Origin: Flexivirga meconopsidis
Lineage (GTDB): Bacteria > Actinomycetota > Actinomycetes > Actinomycetales > Dermatophilaceae
Direction of reading: 5' to 3'
Length of the DNA stretch: 64,000 bases
NCBI RefSeq assembly: GCF_026162425.1
Contig: NZ_JAOBQJ010000001.1
Location: 434,001 to 498,000 of the forward strand
Shown here: piece by piece, positions 14,881-24,361 of the stretch
How the letters are laid out: each line of letters begins with the position of its first letter
How positions within the stretch are numbered: the first letter of the stretch is position 1
The notes under the pieces: model-generated
The model's database searches: none
Told to the model about the DNA's origin: nothing
What the model saw: only the letters and a program-made list of their open reading frames with translations
Translations under genes and position numbers: made by a program

Positions 14881-15746
14881 ACGAACGCTCCGTTCACGAC
14901 GGCGAGGTCGGCGCGCACGGCCTCGATCGAGAGGTGCTCGTCGCGTTCCAACAGCACGCCCGGCGACGCCGGCGCGACGGTCTCCAGCAGGTCGGTGAGC
15001 AGGTCGGCGACCGCGCGAAGCACCGGATCGGCGTGCGTGTCGAGATAGAAGCCGGACTCCCACCGCCCGCCCGCGACATGCACATAGGCGATCCGGTGCA
15101 GCGGGAAACGGTGCAGATCGGCGTGCGGGTCGGTGCCGCGAGCGATCGCGCTGGCATAGAGATTGGCGACGTCGAGGACGATCCCAACATCGGTGAGTTC
15201 GGTGAGTTCAGTGAGAAATTCGGGCTCCGACAGCTCGTCCTCCGGCCACGACATGACGGCTGCGATGTTCTCGACCGCGAGCGGGACCGGCAACTGTTCG
15301 CCCGCGATGCGAATGTTGTCCGCGAGCACCGCGAGACTGTCTCGCGTGCGTGGCGGCGGCAGCAGGTGCCCCGCCTCCAGCACGTCCCCGTGCATCGCGT
15401 CCGGCGTGTCGCAGGCGCGCACGAAAGCCACGTGCTCACTCACCAGTGGGGATCCGAAATGCGTTGCCAGATCTGCTAGTCGGCGCAGCCGGGCGGCATC
15501 GGGGCGCGCCGCGTCGGCCAGGCCGAGCGACACCCCGTGCGGCACCACGACCGTGCCACCGGCGGCCAGTGACTCAAGACGCGGATCGACCGCGGGCAGG
15601 TGGATGTTCTCCGCGACGACCTCGGTGAAGTGCAGGTCCCCAGCCGCAGCGAGCTGCGCGACGAGACCGGCCACCGCGGGCCGCCAGGCAACGGCCGTGC
15701 CGGTGATCCCGGTGCGCCCAGCAGTGAGTCCGAAAGTTGCACTCAT
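14877..15746 (-). CDS. DUF692 multinuclear non-heme iron oxidase (MNIO) family enzyme
   Basis: A 289-residue TIM-barrel protein of the DUF692 family (MbnB, TglH, BufB relatives). The family metal-ligand motifs appear in order: H70 (VPHGVSLGL), E104-H105 (SEHVAF), E159-N160 (VENIAAVM), D192/N195 (LDVANLY), H223 (YVHVAGG), D236/H238 (DTHAD) and E267 (LLERDE). These enzymes hold two or three irons and oxidatively remodel Cys or Asp residues in precursor peptides in the cytoplasm. Start ATG 15746 follows AAGGGGG. It heads a three-gene unit, ATGA-coupled to the partner and then the Cys-rich peptide. It is divergent from pyruvate oxidase; a TATCTT-like -10 lies upstream. Confidence 0.92.
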   Translation of the reverse strand: MSATFGLTAGRTGITGTAVAWRPAVAGLVAQLAAAGDLHFTEVVAENIHLPAVDPRLESLAAGGTVVVPHGVSLGLADAARPDAARLRRLADLATHFGSPLVSEHVAFVRACDTPDAMHGDVLEAGHLLPPPRTRDSLAVLADNIRIAGEQLPVPLAVENIAAVMSWPEDELSEPEFLTELTELTDVGIVLDVANLYASAIARGTDPHADLHRFPLHRIAYVHVAGGRWESGFYLDTHADPVLRAVADLLTDLLETVAPASPGVLLERDEHLSIEAVRADLAVVNGAFV

Positions 15747-15902
15747 GATGCCCCCTTGCTGTCCAAGATAGCGACCGTGTTCGGGACGCAGGTCACGATC
15801 AGGCATCGGGTGCGACGCACATCACGCCGCCCGCTGGGTTATACCTGGGGGAAGGCCGCGATGGTGCGGTCGCACCGTCATACCGCCCCGAAGGAGCCGC
15901 CG

Positions 15903-17627
15903 ATGGCAACGGTCGCCGAGAACCTGGTGCAGAACCTCCACGCGAACGGCATCCGCCGGGTCTACGGGCTGCCCGGCGACTCGCTCAACGGTTTCACCGA
16001 CGCGTTGCGCAAGCAGGGCGACATCACCTGGGTGCACGTCCGGCACGAGGAGGCGGCGGCGTTCGCGGCCGCGGCCGACGCCGAACTCACCGGCGACCTC
16101 GCGGTGTGCGCGGGCAGTTGCGGTCCCGGCAACCTGCACCTCATCAACGGCCTGTATGACGCAAACCGCAGCCGCGTCCCGGTGCTCGCGATCGCCGCCC
16201 ACATCCCCACCGCCGAGATCGGCTCCGGCTACTTCCAGGAGACCCACCCGCAGGAGCTGTTCCGCGAGTGCTCGGTCTACGCCGAATACGTCGCCGATCC
16301 GTCGCAGATGCCGCGGCTGCTGGAGATCGCGACCCGCACCGCGATCGAGAAGCGCGGCGTGGCGGTGCTGGTCATACCCGGCGATGTCGCGCTCGCCGAG
16401 GCCAAAAGCGATCGCGTGGTCCGCATCCGCCCGACCCGGTCCGCCGTGCTGCCGTCCGAGGACGAGCTCGAGGCTGCCGCGCAGCTGCTGAACGGCGCGC
16501 AGCGCATCACGATCCTGGCCGGCGCCGGCACCGCGGGCGCGCACGACGAAGTGATCGCGCTGGCGGGCAAGCTCAACGCGCCGATCGTGCACGCGCTGCG
16601 CGGCAAGGAACACCTCGAGTGGAACAACCCCTACGACGTCGGTATGACGGGGCTCCTCGGCTTCGCGTCGGGCTATCGCGCGATGGCCGGCTCCGATGCG
16701 GTGCTCATGCTCGGCACCGACTTTCCCTACCAGCAGTTCCTGCCCGCGAACGCGAAGTACGTGCAGGTCGACGTGCGCGGTGAGCAACTCGGCCGGCGGC
16801 ACCCGGTCGACGTCGGACTGGTCGGCACCGTCAAGGAGACCGTGCCCGCGCTCGCGGCCCGGCTCGCTCCGCGCACCGACGACAAGCACCTGCGCGACGC
16901 GCGCGACCACTACCGCAAGACCCGCGCCAAGCTGGACGAGCTCGCGACGACCGCGCCGGAGGGTAAGCCGCTGCACCCGCAGTACGTTGCGCGCACCCTC
17001 GACCGGCTGGCGGCCGACGACGCGGTGTTCATCCCCGACGTCGGGTCGCCGGTGGTCTGGGCCGCGCGCTACCTCACGATGAACGGCACCCGCCGGATGC
17101 TCGGCTCCTTCGTGCACGGCAGCATGGCCAACGCGCTGCCCCAGGCGATCGGGGGCCAGGCGGCATACCGCAATCGGCAGATCATCGCGCTGGCCGGCGA
17201 CGGCGGCCTGACCATGCTCATGGGTGAGCTGGTCACGCTGGTGCAGAACCGCCTGCCGGTCAAGATCGTGGTCTTCGACAATTCCTCGCTCAACTTCGTC
17301 GAGTTGGAGATGAAGGCCGCCGGCTTCGTGACCTACGGCACCGACCTGCAAAACCCGGACTTCGCCGCGGTCGCGGATGCCATTGGTATCAAGGGTTTTC
17401 GGGTCGACAGCTCAAGCCAGCTCGAGCCGGCGCTGCGTGACGCACTCGCGTATGACGGCCCGGCCCTCGTCTCGGTGCGGACCAACCGGCAGGAGCTGTC
17501 GATGCCGCCCGCGGTCACCCTCGAACAGGCGCGCGGGTTCACCCTCTACGCGATCCGCACCGTGCTGTCCGGCCGGGGTGACGAGCTGCTCGACCTCGCC
17601 TCGACCAACTTCCGTCAGCTGCTGTGA
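15903..17627 (+). CDS. poxB: Pyruvate dehydrogenase (quinone) / pyruvate oxidase-type ThDP enzyme
   Basis: A 574-residue thiamine-diphosphate enzyme that starts at ATG 15903 after GAAGGAG. Domain order is N-terminal Pyr domain with catalytic Glu in VRHEEAAAFAAA (~50), central FAD-type domain (~185-330) and C-terminal PP domain with the ThDP/Mg motif GDGGLTMLMGELVTLVQNRLPVKIVVFDN (~440), split here by a 20+ residue span. It matches bacterial quinone-dependent pyruvate dehydrogenases, which convert pyruvate to acetate and CO2 and pass electrons to membrane quinones through a C-terminal amphipathic tail. Acetolactate synthase is less likely from the GSCGPGNLHLINGLYDA segment. It is divergent from the DUF692 unit; the 156-bp spacer has a GGTGCG/CGCACC stem. 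Confidence 0.9.
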   Translation: MATVAENLVQNLHANGIRRVYGLPGDSLNGFTDALRKQGDITWVHVRHEEAAAFAAAADAELTGDLAVCAGSCGPGNLHLINGLYDANRSRVPVLAIAAHIPTAEIGSGYFQETHPQELFRECSVYAEYVADPSQMPRLLEIATRTAIEKRGVAVLVIPGDVALAEAKSDRVVRIRPTRSAVLPSEDELEAAAQLLNGAQRITILAGAGTAGAHDEVIALAGKLNAPIVHALRGKEHLEWNNPYDVGMTGLLGFASGYRAMAGSDAVLMLGTDFPYQQFLPANAKYVQVDVRGEQLGRRHPVDVGLVGTVKETVPALAARLAPRTDDKHLRDARDHYRKTRAKLDELATTAPEGKPLHPQYVARTLDRLAADDAVFIPDVGSPVVWAARYLTMNGTRRMLGSFVHGSMANALPQAIGGQAAYRNRQIIALAGDGGLTMLMGELVTLVQNRLPVKIVVFDNSSLNFVELEMKAAGFVTYGTDLQNPDFAAVADAIGIKGFRVDSSSQLEPALRDALAYDGPALVSVRTNRQELSMPPAVTLEQARGFTLYAIRTVLSGRGDELLDLASTNFRQLL

Positions 17628-17670
17628 ACAACTTCCGCGGCATGTCGGTGGCTCGGGCTACCGTCGAGTG

Positions 17671-20600
17671 GTGAGCCACAGCCCGGACTTCGAGGTGCGC
17701 GGCGCCGACTGGGTGCGCCAGGTCACCGACGCCCAGATCGTGCAGCACGTGGGGGAGCTGTCCTACGAGCGCGCGCTGGTCTACGTCGACTCCGAGCGGG
17801 TGCTGACGATCAACACCGGCGACCGCGGCCGGTTGTTGCTCTCGACCGTCGACGGCAGCCGCGATCGGCCCTACACGGTGATGATCACCCGGCTGGACGA
17901 CATCGGCGGCGACCCCGACTGGACGTCGCGCTGCTCCTGCCCGGTGGCCACCGAGTGCAAACACGTCGCCGCCACGCTGCTCACCGCCCGCGACGCCGTC
18001 GGCGGGCGGGCCGACCCGATCCCGGCCTGGCGTCGCTTCGTGCAGCAGCAACTCGACGACAGCGAGCAGCGCGCAGCCGCCGACGACGGGGTGCGGCTCG
18101 GGCTGCGCATCGGCACCTCGCGAGAGTTGCAGCACGGCCGGCCGGCGACGCGGATCTTCATGAGCCCCAGTCATTTCACCAAGGCGGGCCGTTGGTCCAA
18201 ACAGACCTCGTGGGACGACGTAGCCGCCAATCGGTTCAATTCACGCTTCAATGTCGAGCAGGCACAAGCACTTTCGCGGATCCACCGGCTCGCCCGCGGT
18301 TCGGCGCACGCGGTGTTCTACTCCGGTGCCAACCTTTTCCTCGATGAGTGCGGGCCGGCGGTCTGGGGTGCCCTGCACGAGGTTGCGGATGCGGGGGTGG
18401 AGTTGCTCCCGTCATACAACGGTGAGTATGGGGTGACCCTCGTCCCGGACCCGGTGCGCGTCGCCGCCGATTTCCAACGCCAACAGGACGGTTCGGTGGT
18501 CGGCCGGGCCGACGTCGTCGGTCTGCCCGATGACGACGGCGAGCTGCTGCTCGTCGGCGAACCGCCGCATGGGGTCGTGCTGCGCGGCTACGACCAGAGC
18601 CTGACCCTCGCCGGCACCGATCGGCTGATCACCGGACCGGCGCTCGCCATGCTGCTGGACGGTCCGGTCGAGGTGCCGGCGCAGGACGCGGACGAGTTCA
18701 TCGACCTCTACCTGCCGCGGCTGGCGCGCCGCCTGCATGCCGTCGTGGACGCCGACACCGAGCCGGTGCCGTTGCGGCTGCGACTGACCGTGACCTCGCC
18801 CGAGCCGCAGAGCATCGAGGTCACCACCCAGATGCTGTATGCCGGGAGGCACCTCAAAGCGGTCACCCCCGATCTCTATGACCGCACCCGTGATCGGAAG
18901 GCCGAGCACGAGCTGGTGCAGCGGCTGGAGTCGAAGCTGCACGACGCCGGCCTGTTGCACGCAATCGGCGGCCTCGGCTGGTGGCCGGTGGAGCGGGTGC
19001 GGCTGTCGGGCTGGCGCGCCGTGCGCTTCGCCGAGCGGCTCGACGCGTTCGCCGAGCTCGACGACATCGACCTGGTCGTGGACGGAGAGCTGCCCGTCTT
19101 CGAGGAGTCGACCAGCACACCGCAGATCAACATCGGCGCCGCCGACTCTGAGGACAACGACTGGCTCGACCTGCACGTGACGGTGACGATCGACGGCGAA
19201 GACGTCCCGTTCGCACCGCTTTTCGCGGCGCTCGCGCGCGGTGACGAGGCGATGTTGCTCGACTCCGGCACCTGGTTCACCCTCGACCACCCAGAGTTGC
19301 ACCAGTTGGAGCGGCTGATCGCCGAAGCGAAAGAACTGTCCGACAAGCAGCGAGAAGGCCTATCGATCAACAGGTTTCAGGTCGGGCTCTGGGAGGAGCT
19401 CGAGTCGATCGGCGTCGTCGACCAGCAGAGCAGCCGATGGGCGCAACAGATCGAGCGCATCCGTGGGCTCGACGAGTTCACTCGGCCGACCGTGCCGGAC
19501 GGCCTCAAGGCGACGCTGCGGCCCTATCAGCTGGACGGATTCACCTGGCTCGCCGCGCTCTGGGATTGTGCCCTCGGCGGGGTGCTCGCCGACGACATGG
19601 GGCTCGGCAAGACCTTGCAGACTCTCGCGCTCCTCGCACGTGCGCGAGAAGAAGGTGAGCTGGCCGTCCCGGTGCTGGTCGTGGCGCCCAGCTCGGTCGT
19701 CGGCACGTGGGTCAGCGAGGCGGGCCGGTTCGCGCCCGACCTGCGGGTGGTCGCGCTCGCCGAGACCAGCAAGCGGCGCGGCACCACCGTTGCGGAGGCG
19801 ATCGCCGGCGCCGAAGTGGTCGTCACGTCATACGCGGTGCTGCGGCTGGACGACGAGCAATTCGCCGAAACCGACTGGAACGGCTTGGTGCTCGACGAAG
19901 CGCAGTCGGTCAAGAACCACCAGTCCAAGACCTTCCAGGCGGCCAAACGGGTTGGCGCGCCGTTCACCCTGGCGATCACCGGCACCCCGCTGGAGAACTC
20001 CCTGATGGATCTCTGGTCGATGCTCGCGCTCGCCGCACCGGGCCTTTATCCCCGGCCCGACGCCTTCACCCAGCGCTACCGCAAACCGATCGAGCGCGGA
20101 GAGGCGCCCGAGCTGCTCGATCAGCTGCGGCAGCGCATCCGGCCGCTGATGCTGCGCCGCACCAAGGACCAGGTCGCCTCGGACCTGCCGCCGAAGCAGG
20201 AGCAAACCCTGTCGGTGACGCTCACGCCGAGGCACCGGCAGACCTATGACCGGCAGCTGCAGCGCGAGCGGCAGCGCATCCTCGGCCTGCTGGACGACCC
20301 AGACGCCAACCGCGTCGAGATCCTGGCGTCGCTGACCCGGCTGCGCCAACTCGCTCTCGATCCCAGGCTGGTCGATCCCGAGACCGCGGCGCCCGAGATT
20401 TCGGCGAAACTCGCCGTCCTGGTCGAGCAACTCGTCGAGCTGGCGCAGGAGGGACACCGAGCGCTGGTTTTCAGCCAGTTCACCTCCTACCTGTCTCTCG
20501 CTCGCGACGCGCTGACCCAAGCGGGGCTGACCTCGTCATACCTGGACGGTCGCACTCGCAGCCGGCAAAAGGTGATCGACGACTTCAAGCAGGGCGATCA

Positions 20601-20904
20601 GGCGGCCTTCCTGATCTCGCTGAAGGCCGGCGGCGTCGGTCTCACACTGACCGAGGCGGACTACGTCTTCGTGCTGGACCCGTGGTGGAATCCCGCGACC
20701 GAGGCGCAAGCGATCGATCGCGCACACCGCATCGGGCAGGACAAGCCGGTCATGGTCTACCGGCTGGTCAGCGCCGGCACGATCGAAGAAAAGGTTGTCG
20801 CGTTGCAGCAGCGCAAGCGAGCGCTCTTCGAGCAGGTGGTGGACGGCGGTGGGGCGCTCGGCGGCGCGATCACCCCGGACGACATCCGCGGACTCCTGCA
20901 GTGA
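17671..20904 (+). CDS. SWIM zinc finger / SNF2-family DEAD-like helicase
   Basis: A ~1077-residue protein. A SWIM zinc finger sits near the N-terminus (C88-S-C90, then C96-K-H98 in CSCPVATECKHVAA), followed by a long bacterial SNF2-associated region. The SNF2 ATPase core occupies ~610-1065: DDMGLGKT (Walker A, ~642), DEAQ (II), ITGTPLEN (III), LMLRRTKDQV, and QAIDRAHRIGQ (VI). Such proteins are ATP-driven DNA translocases with roles in transcription recycling or repair; some sit in defence loci, but nothing nearby suggests that here. The GTG start at 17671 (or 17668) is chosen because upstream codons overlap poxB. It reads co-directionally after poxB with a ~40-bp gap. Confidence 0.92.
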   Translation: MSHSPDFEVRGADWVRQVTDAQIVQHVGELSYERALVYVDSERVLTINTGDRGRLLLSTVDGSRDRPYTVMITRLDDIGGDPDWTSRCSCPVATECKHVAATLLTARDAVGGRADPIPAWRRFVQQQLDDSEQRAAADDGVRLGLRIGTSRELQHGRPATRIFMSPSHFTKAGRWSKQTSWDDVAANRFNSRFNVEQAQALSRIHRLARGSAHAVFYSGANLFLDECGPAVWGALHEVADAGVELLPSYNGEYGVTLVPDPVRVAADFQRQQDGSVVGRADVVGLPDDDGELLLVGEPPHGVVLRGYDQSLTLAGTDRLITGPALAMLLDGPVEVPAQDADEFIDLYLPRLARRLHAVVDADTEPVPLRLRLTVTSPEPQSIEVTTQMLYAGRHLKAVTPDLYDRTRDRKAEHELVQRLESKLHDAGLLHAIGGLGWWPVERVRLSGWRAVRFAERLDAFAELDDIDLVVDGELPVFEESTSTPQINIGAADSEDNDWLDLHVTVTIDGEDVPFAPLFAALARGDEAMLLDSGTWFTLDHPELHQLERLIAEAKELSDKQREGLSINRFQVGLWEELESIGVVDQQSSRWAQQIERIRGLDEFTRPTVPDGLKATLRPYQLDGFTWLAALWDCALGGVLADDMGLGKTLQTLALLARAREEGELAVPVLVVAPSSVVGTWVSEAGRFAPDLRVVALAETSKRRGTTVAEAIAGAEVVVTSYAVLRLDDEQFAETDWNGLVLDEAQSVKNHQSKTFQAAKRVGAPFTLAITGTPLENSLMDLWSMLALAAPGLYPRPDAFTQRYRKPIERGEAPELLDQLRQRIRPLMLRRTKDQVASDLPPKQEQTLSVTLTPRHRQTYDRQLQRERQRILGLLDDPDANRVEILASLTRLRQLALDPRLVDPETAAPEISAKLAVLVEQLVELAQEGHRALVFSQFTSYLSLARDALTQAGLTSSYLDGRTRSRQKVIDDFKQGDQAAFLISLKAGGVGLTLTEADYVFVLDPWWNPATEAQAIDRAHRIGQDKPVMVYRLVSAGTIEEKVVALQQRKRALFEQVVDGGGALGGAITPDDIRGLLQ

Positions 20905-21046
20905 ACCCGGCTCGCAGCTGAACGTTTACTGTCCGAAATCTGACGAAACCTTTACCGGTTCATCACCCCGGGCTTACGTCGCTGCCGACAGCATCTCTAG
21001 GAACCTCGGCCATCCCGAGGGTCCATGAGAAGGGAACACGATTCCA

Positions 21047-22633
21047 ATGGCAACTCCCCGTCAACGCTTCTACGCACTCACCGCGGTCTGCGCCGTCACC
21101 GCAGCCACGGCGGTCGCCGGCTCCGCGAATGCTGCGACCGGCAGCGAGCGGGTGCGCTCGACCAGCGCACTCTCGGTCGCGTCGCCCAAGGTCGACCGGG
21201 CTCTCGGCGCGGTCCGCAACGACCACGCGCGCTACGGCCTGTCGGCGGACCAGAAGCTGGACAAGAAGTCGGCGCTCACCGACAGCAACGGCACCACCCA
21301 TGTGCGTGCCCAGCAGAGCTACCGGGGCCTGCCAGTCATCGGTGGGGACATGGTCATCCATCAGACCGCCGCGGGCCAGGTCACCATCTCCCGGACGCTC
21401 ACCAAGCCGCTCACCATCGACACCAAGAGCTCGGCACCGGCTCCGAAAACCAAGGGTGCGCAGGGTAATTCGCGACTCGTCGTCGATGCCGCCAAGGGCG
21501 CGCCGCGCCTCGCCTGGGAGACCACCGTGGCCGGCACCCAATCCGACGGCACGCCCAGTCGCAGGCTGGTCTACACCGATGCCAAGAGCGGCAAGCAGAT
21601 CCGCTCCGAGGAGCGCATCATGACCGTTGGCGGCGAGGGGAATTCGTTGTATGGCGGGACGGTGCCGCTCCAGTTGACGCAGAACGGCTCGTCATACGAG
21701 ATGAAGGACCCGACGCGCGGCAACACCTACACGATCGACGTCAATAACCAGACCGACTCGTTCGTCTGTCAGATCACCGGTTCGAGCTGCGCGACCGGTC
21801 CGGTCTTCGCCGGTCCGGACACGAGTTTCGGCAATGGCAGCACGTCGAGTCGGGAGTCTGCGGGTGTGGACGCGCAGTTCGGCACGGACGAGACGTGGGA
21901 TTACTACAAGACCAACTTCGGCCGGAACGGCATCTTCAACACCGGCAAGGGGTCGTTCAACCGGGTGCACTACGGGCAGAACTATGTGAATGCGTTCTGG
22001 GACGGCACGAAGATGACGTATGGCGACGGTGACGGCGCCAACTACGGGCCGCTGACGTCGCTGGACGTGGCCGGCCACGAGATGAGTCACGGGGTGACGG
22101 AGAACTCGGCGAACCTGACCTACAGCGGGGAGTCCGGCGGGTTGAACGAGTCGACCAGTGACATCTTCGGCACGATGGTGGAGTTCTTCTCGGCCAATGC
22201 CAAGGACACCGGTGACTACCTGATCGGGGAGATGTTCGACAAGACCGGTCAGGGCCTGCGGCGGATGGACAACCCGGCCGCGGATGGCAAGAGCGTGGGT
22301 TGCTGGAGCTCGGGTGTGGGCAACCTCAACGTGCACTACTCCTCCGGGGTGGGTAACCACTTCTACTACTTGCTGGCCGAGGGGTCGGGTGCCAAGACGA
22401 TCAACGGTGTCGCGCACAACTCCCCGACTTGTGACGGCAGCACGGTGGCCGGTATTGGCCGGGCCGATGCGCAGCAGATCTGGTACCGCGCGTTGACGGT
22501 CTACATGACCAGCAGCACCAACTACGCCGGTGCCCGCACCGCCACCCTCAACGCCGCCAAGGACCTGTATGGCGCGACTTCCGCGCAATACACCGCGGTC
22601 GGCAAGGCCTGGAGCGCCGTCAACGTCAACTGA
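21047..22633 (+). CDS. Secreted M4-family (thermolysin-like) zinc metalloprotease
   Basis: A 528-residue preproenzyme. A Sec signal peptide (RQRFYALTAVCAVTAATAVA, cut near GSANA/AT) leads into an FTP-type propeptide (~50-220) that inhibits and folds the protease. The catalytic domain has the zinc motif H344-E345-M-S-H348 and third ligand E368 in GGLNESTSD, with later LNVHYSSGVGNHFYY supplying the family active-site His. It degrades external proteins. AAGGGA precedes the ATG, and the 142-bp upstream spacer contains a small stem CCTCGG/CCGAGG. A good terminator follows, so it is a monocistronic unit. Confidence 0.93.
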   Translation: MATPRQRFYALTAVCAVTAATAVAGSANAATGSERVRSTSALSVASPKVDRALGAVRNDHARYGLSADQKLDKKSALTDSNGTTHVRAQQSYRGLPVIGGDMVIHQTAAGQVTISRTLTKPLTIDTKSSAPAPKTKGAQGNSRLVVDAAKGAPRLAWETTVAGTQSDGTPSRRLVYTDAKSGKQIRSEERIMTVGGEGNSLYGGTVPLQLTQNGSSYEMKDPTRGNTYTIDVNNQTDSFVCQITGSSCATGPVFAGPDTSFGNGSTSSRESAGVDAQFGTDETWDYYKTNFGRNGIFNTGKGSFNRVHYGQNYVNAFWDGTKMTYGDGDGANYGPLTSLDVAGHEMSHGVTENSANLTYSGESGGLNESTSDIFGTMVEFFSANAKDTGDYLIGEMFDKTGQGLRRMDNPAADGKSVGCWSSGVGNLNVHYSSGVGNHFYYLLAEGSGAKTINGVAHNSPTCDGSTVAGIGRADAQQIWYRALTVYMTSSTNYAGARTATLNAAKDLYGATSAQYTAVGKAWSAVNVN

Positions 22634-22657
22634 CGTCGGCGGACAGCTTCGGATGGG

Positions 22658-22693
22658 AACGGCCGGCCCTACCCCACGGGGCCGGCCGTTTTC
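22658..22693 (+). terminator. Rho-independent terminator of the M4 protease gene
   Basis: An AACGGCCGGCCC arm, an 8-nt loop and GGGCCGGCCGTTTT: a 12-bp GC stem ending in a short T-run, about 25 bp after the stop codon. Confidence 0.88.
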
Positions 22694-22744
22694 GCCGCCG
22701 TAAACCCGGTTACTGCCGGGTAGGTTCGTCTACGCTGGCTGACC

Positions 22745-23623
22745 ATGAAGCTCCCCTTCGGAAAAGAACCGCGCTCGTATGCCGGTGCCCGCGCCCTCGT
22801 GACCGGCGGCTGCTCGGGCCTCGGCCAGGCGTTGGTGAAGCTGCTCGTGCGGGACGGTGCCCGCGTGGTGGTCGGTGACGTGCACGAGCAGGCGCCCGCC
22901 GGGTCATTGCCCGATGGCGTCGACTACCTGCGGCTCGACGTGCGCAGCGAGGACGACTGGAACGACGCCCGCAACTGGGTCGAGGCGCACTATGGCGGCT
23001 TGGACCTGCTGGTCAACAACGCCGGCATCGCGGCCGGAGGTCGCATCGACGTTGCCGACATGCAGGAGTGGGAGCGGATCATCGACATCAACCTGCTCGG
23101 CGTGGTGCGCGGTTGCAGGGCGTTCGTGCCGATGATGAAGCAGCAGGGCGGTGGACAGATCGTCAACACCGCCTCTCTGGCGGGCCTGGTGCATGCGCCG
23201 GCGATGTCGTCATACAACGCGGTGAAGGCGGGAGTCGTGGCGATCAGCGAGACGCTGCGCGCCGAGCTGGCGCCGGACCACATCGCGGTGTCGGCGATCT
23301 GCCCCGCGTTCTTCCGCACCAACCTCGCGTCGTCGTTCCAGGGCAAGGACGTCGACATGGAGCACAGCGGCACCGATCTGATCAACAAGGCGCCGCGCTC
23401 CGCGGATCAGGTCGCGCGGGTCGCCTACGCCGGCATGAAGGCGGAGAAGCTGATCATCCTCACCGATCAGGACGGCCAGATCGCTTATGGCGCAAAGCGA
23501 TTCATCCGCCCCGTGTATGACGCAGCGATGCGCTCGGCCGGTAAGCGGGTCGCGGCCGGGAAGTCACCGACACCCGCCGCCCTGGACAAGCTGCAGGCGA
23601 TGGGGTCCAAACGCCGCAAGTGA
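22745..23623 (+). CDS. SDR-family NAD(P)-dependent oxidoreductase
   Basis: A 292-residue classical short-chain dehydrogenase. The cofactor motif is TGGCSGLGQAL (T-G-x3-G-x-G, ~residue 19), then LVNNAGIA, an active-site Ser in NTASLAGLVHAP and catalytic YNAVK (Y-x3-K, ~residue 157). Proteins of this type act on alcohols, ketones or fatty acyl intermediates; the C-terminal extension (SAGKRVAAGKSPTPAALDKL) is lineage-specific. The substrate is unknown. It stands after a terminator and 46 bp before an unrelated NAD(P)-binding protein, possibly co-transcribed. Confidence 0.88.
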   Translation: MKLPFGKEPRSYAGARALVTGGCSGLGQALVKLLVRDGARVVVGDVHEQAPAGSLPDGVDYLRLDVRSEDDWNDARNWVEAHYGGLDLLVNNAGIAAGGRIDVADMQEWERIIDINLLGVVRGCRAFVPMMKQQGGGQIVNTASLAGLVHAPAMSSYNAVKAGVVAISETLRAELAPDHIAVSAICPAFFRTNLASSFQGKDVDMEHSGTDLINKAPRSADQVARVAYAGMKAEKLIILTDQDGQIAYGAKRFIRPVYDAAMRSAGKRVAAGKSPTPAALDKLQAMGSKRRK

Positions 23624-23668
23624 CCCGGTCCGGCCTACGACCGCCTGCCGCGACGTAGGCTGGAACCC

Positions 23669-24331
23669 ATGAGCACAATCGCGATCATCGGTGGACATGG
23701 CAAGGTTGCGCTGCTGCTCGAGCAGCTGCTGAGTGCGAGCGGGCACGACGTGCTCGCGATCGTCCGCAATGACGAGCATGTAGCCGAGGTGGCGAAGACC
23801 GGTGCAACTCCGGTGGTCGCCGACGTCGAGCAGCTCGACGTGCCGGCGATGGCCGAACACCTGACCGGCGCCGACGCAGTCGTCTGGTCCGCGGGTGCGG
23901 GCGGCGGCAACCCGGCTCGCACCTACGCAGTCGACCGCGACGCCGCCATCCGCAGCATGAACGCCGCGACGTCTGCCGGGGTCCCGCGCTACGTCATGGT
24001 TTCCTACTTCGGCGCATCGGTCGATCATGGTGTGCCCGAAGACAATTCGTTCTTCGCCTACGCCGAGGCAAAGGCCGCGGCCGACGAGTACCTCCGGGGC
24101 ACCGGCCTGGAGTGGACGATCGCCGCGCCGAGCAGCCTCACTGACGACGAACCCACCGGGCGCATCGAGGTCAACGGTCTCGGCGGCCAGGAGTTGACCA
24201 GTGGCAAGGTCAGTCGCGGCGATGTCGCGGCCGTGATCGCTGCGCTGCTGCAGGCGCCCCAGTCGGTGGGCAAGATGGTGCAGTTCAACAACGGATCGAC
24301 GCCGATCGCCGAGGCGGTCGACCAGCTCTAG
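23669..24331 (+). CDS. NAD(P)-binding protein (atypical SDR, YwnB/YhfK-like)
   Basis: A 220-residue Rossmann protein. The N-terminal dinucleotide motif is GGHGKVALLLEQLL, followed by ADVEQLDVPAMAEHL and the VVWSAGAGGG strand. The SDR catalytic Tyr-x3-Lys is replaced by the family's YAEAKAAADEYL context typical of YwnB-type atypical SDRs, which bind NADP and act as reductases or regulators such as NmrA-like proteins. It likely works in the cytosol on an unknown substrate. It is convergent with the small minus-strand gene that ends 30 bp away. Confidence 0.85.
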   Translation: MSTIAIIGGHGKVALLLEQLLSASGHDVLAIVRNDEHVAEVAKTGATPVVADVEQLDVPAMAEHLTGADAVVWSAGAGGGNPARTYAVDRDAAIRSMNAATSAGVPRYVMVSYFGASVDHGVPEDNSFFAYAEAKAAADEYLRGTGLEWTIAAPSSLTDDEPTGRIEVNGLGGQELTSGKVSRGDVAAVIAALLQAPQSVGKMVQFNNGSTPIAEAVDQL

Positions 24332-24361
24332 CAGAAGTTCTGGCCCTGCGATTCGGCCTCG

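Noticed and set aside
15600-15902. Longer start for the pyruvate oxidase frame
   Set aside because: It would overlap the DUF692 coding start, and ATG 15903 has a good GAAGGAG site and begins the conserved domain.
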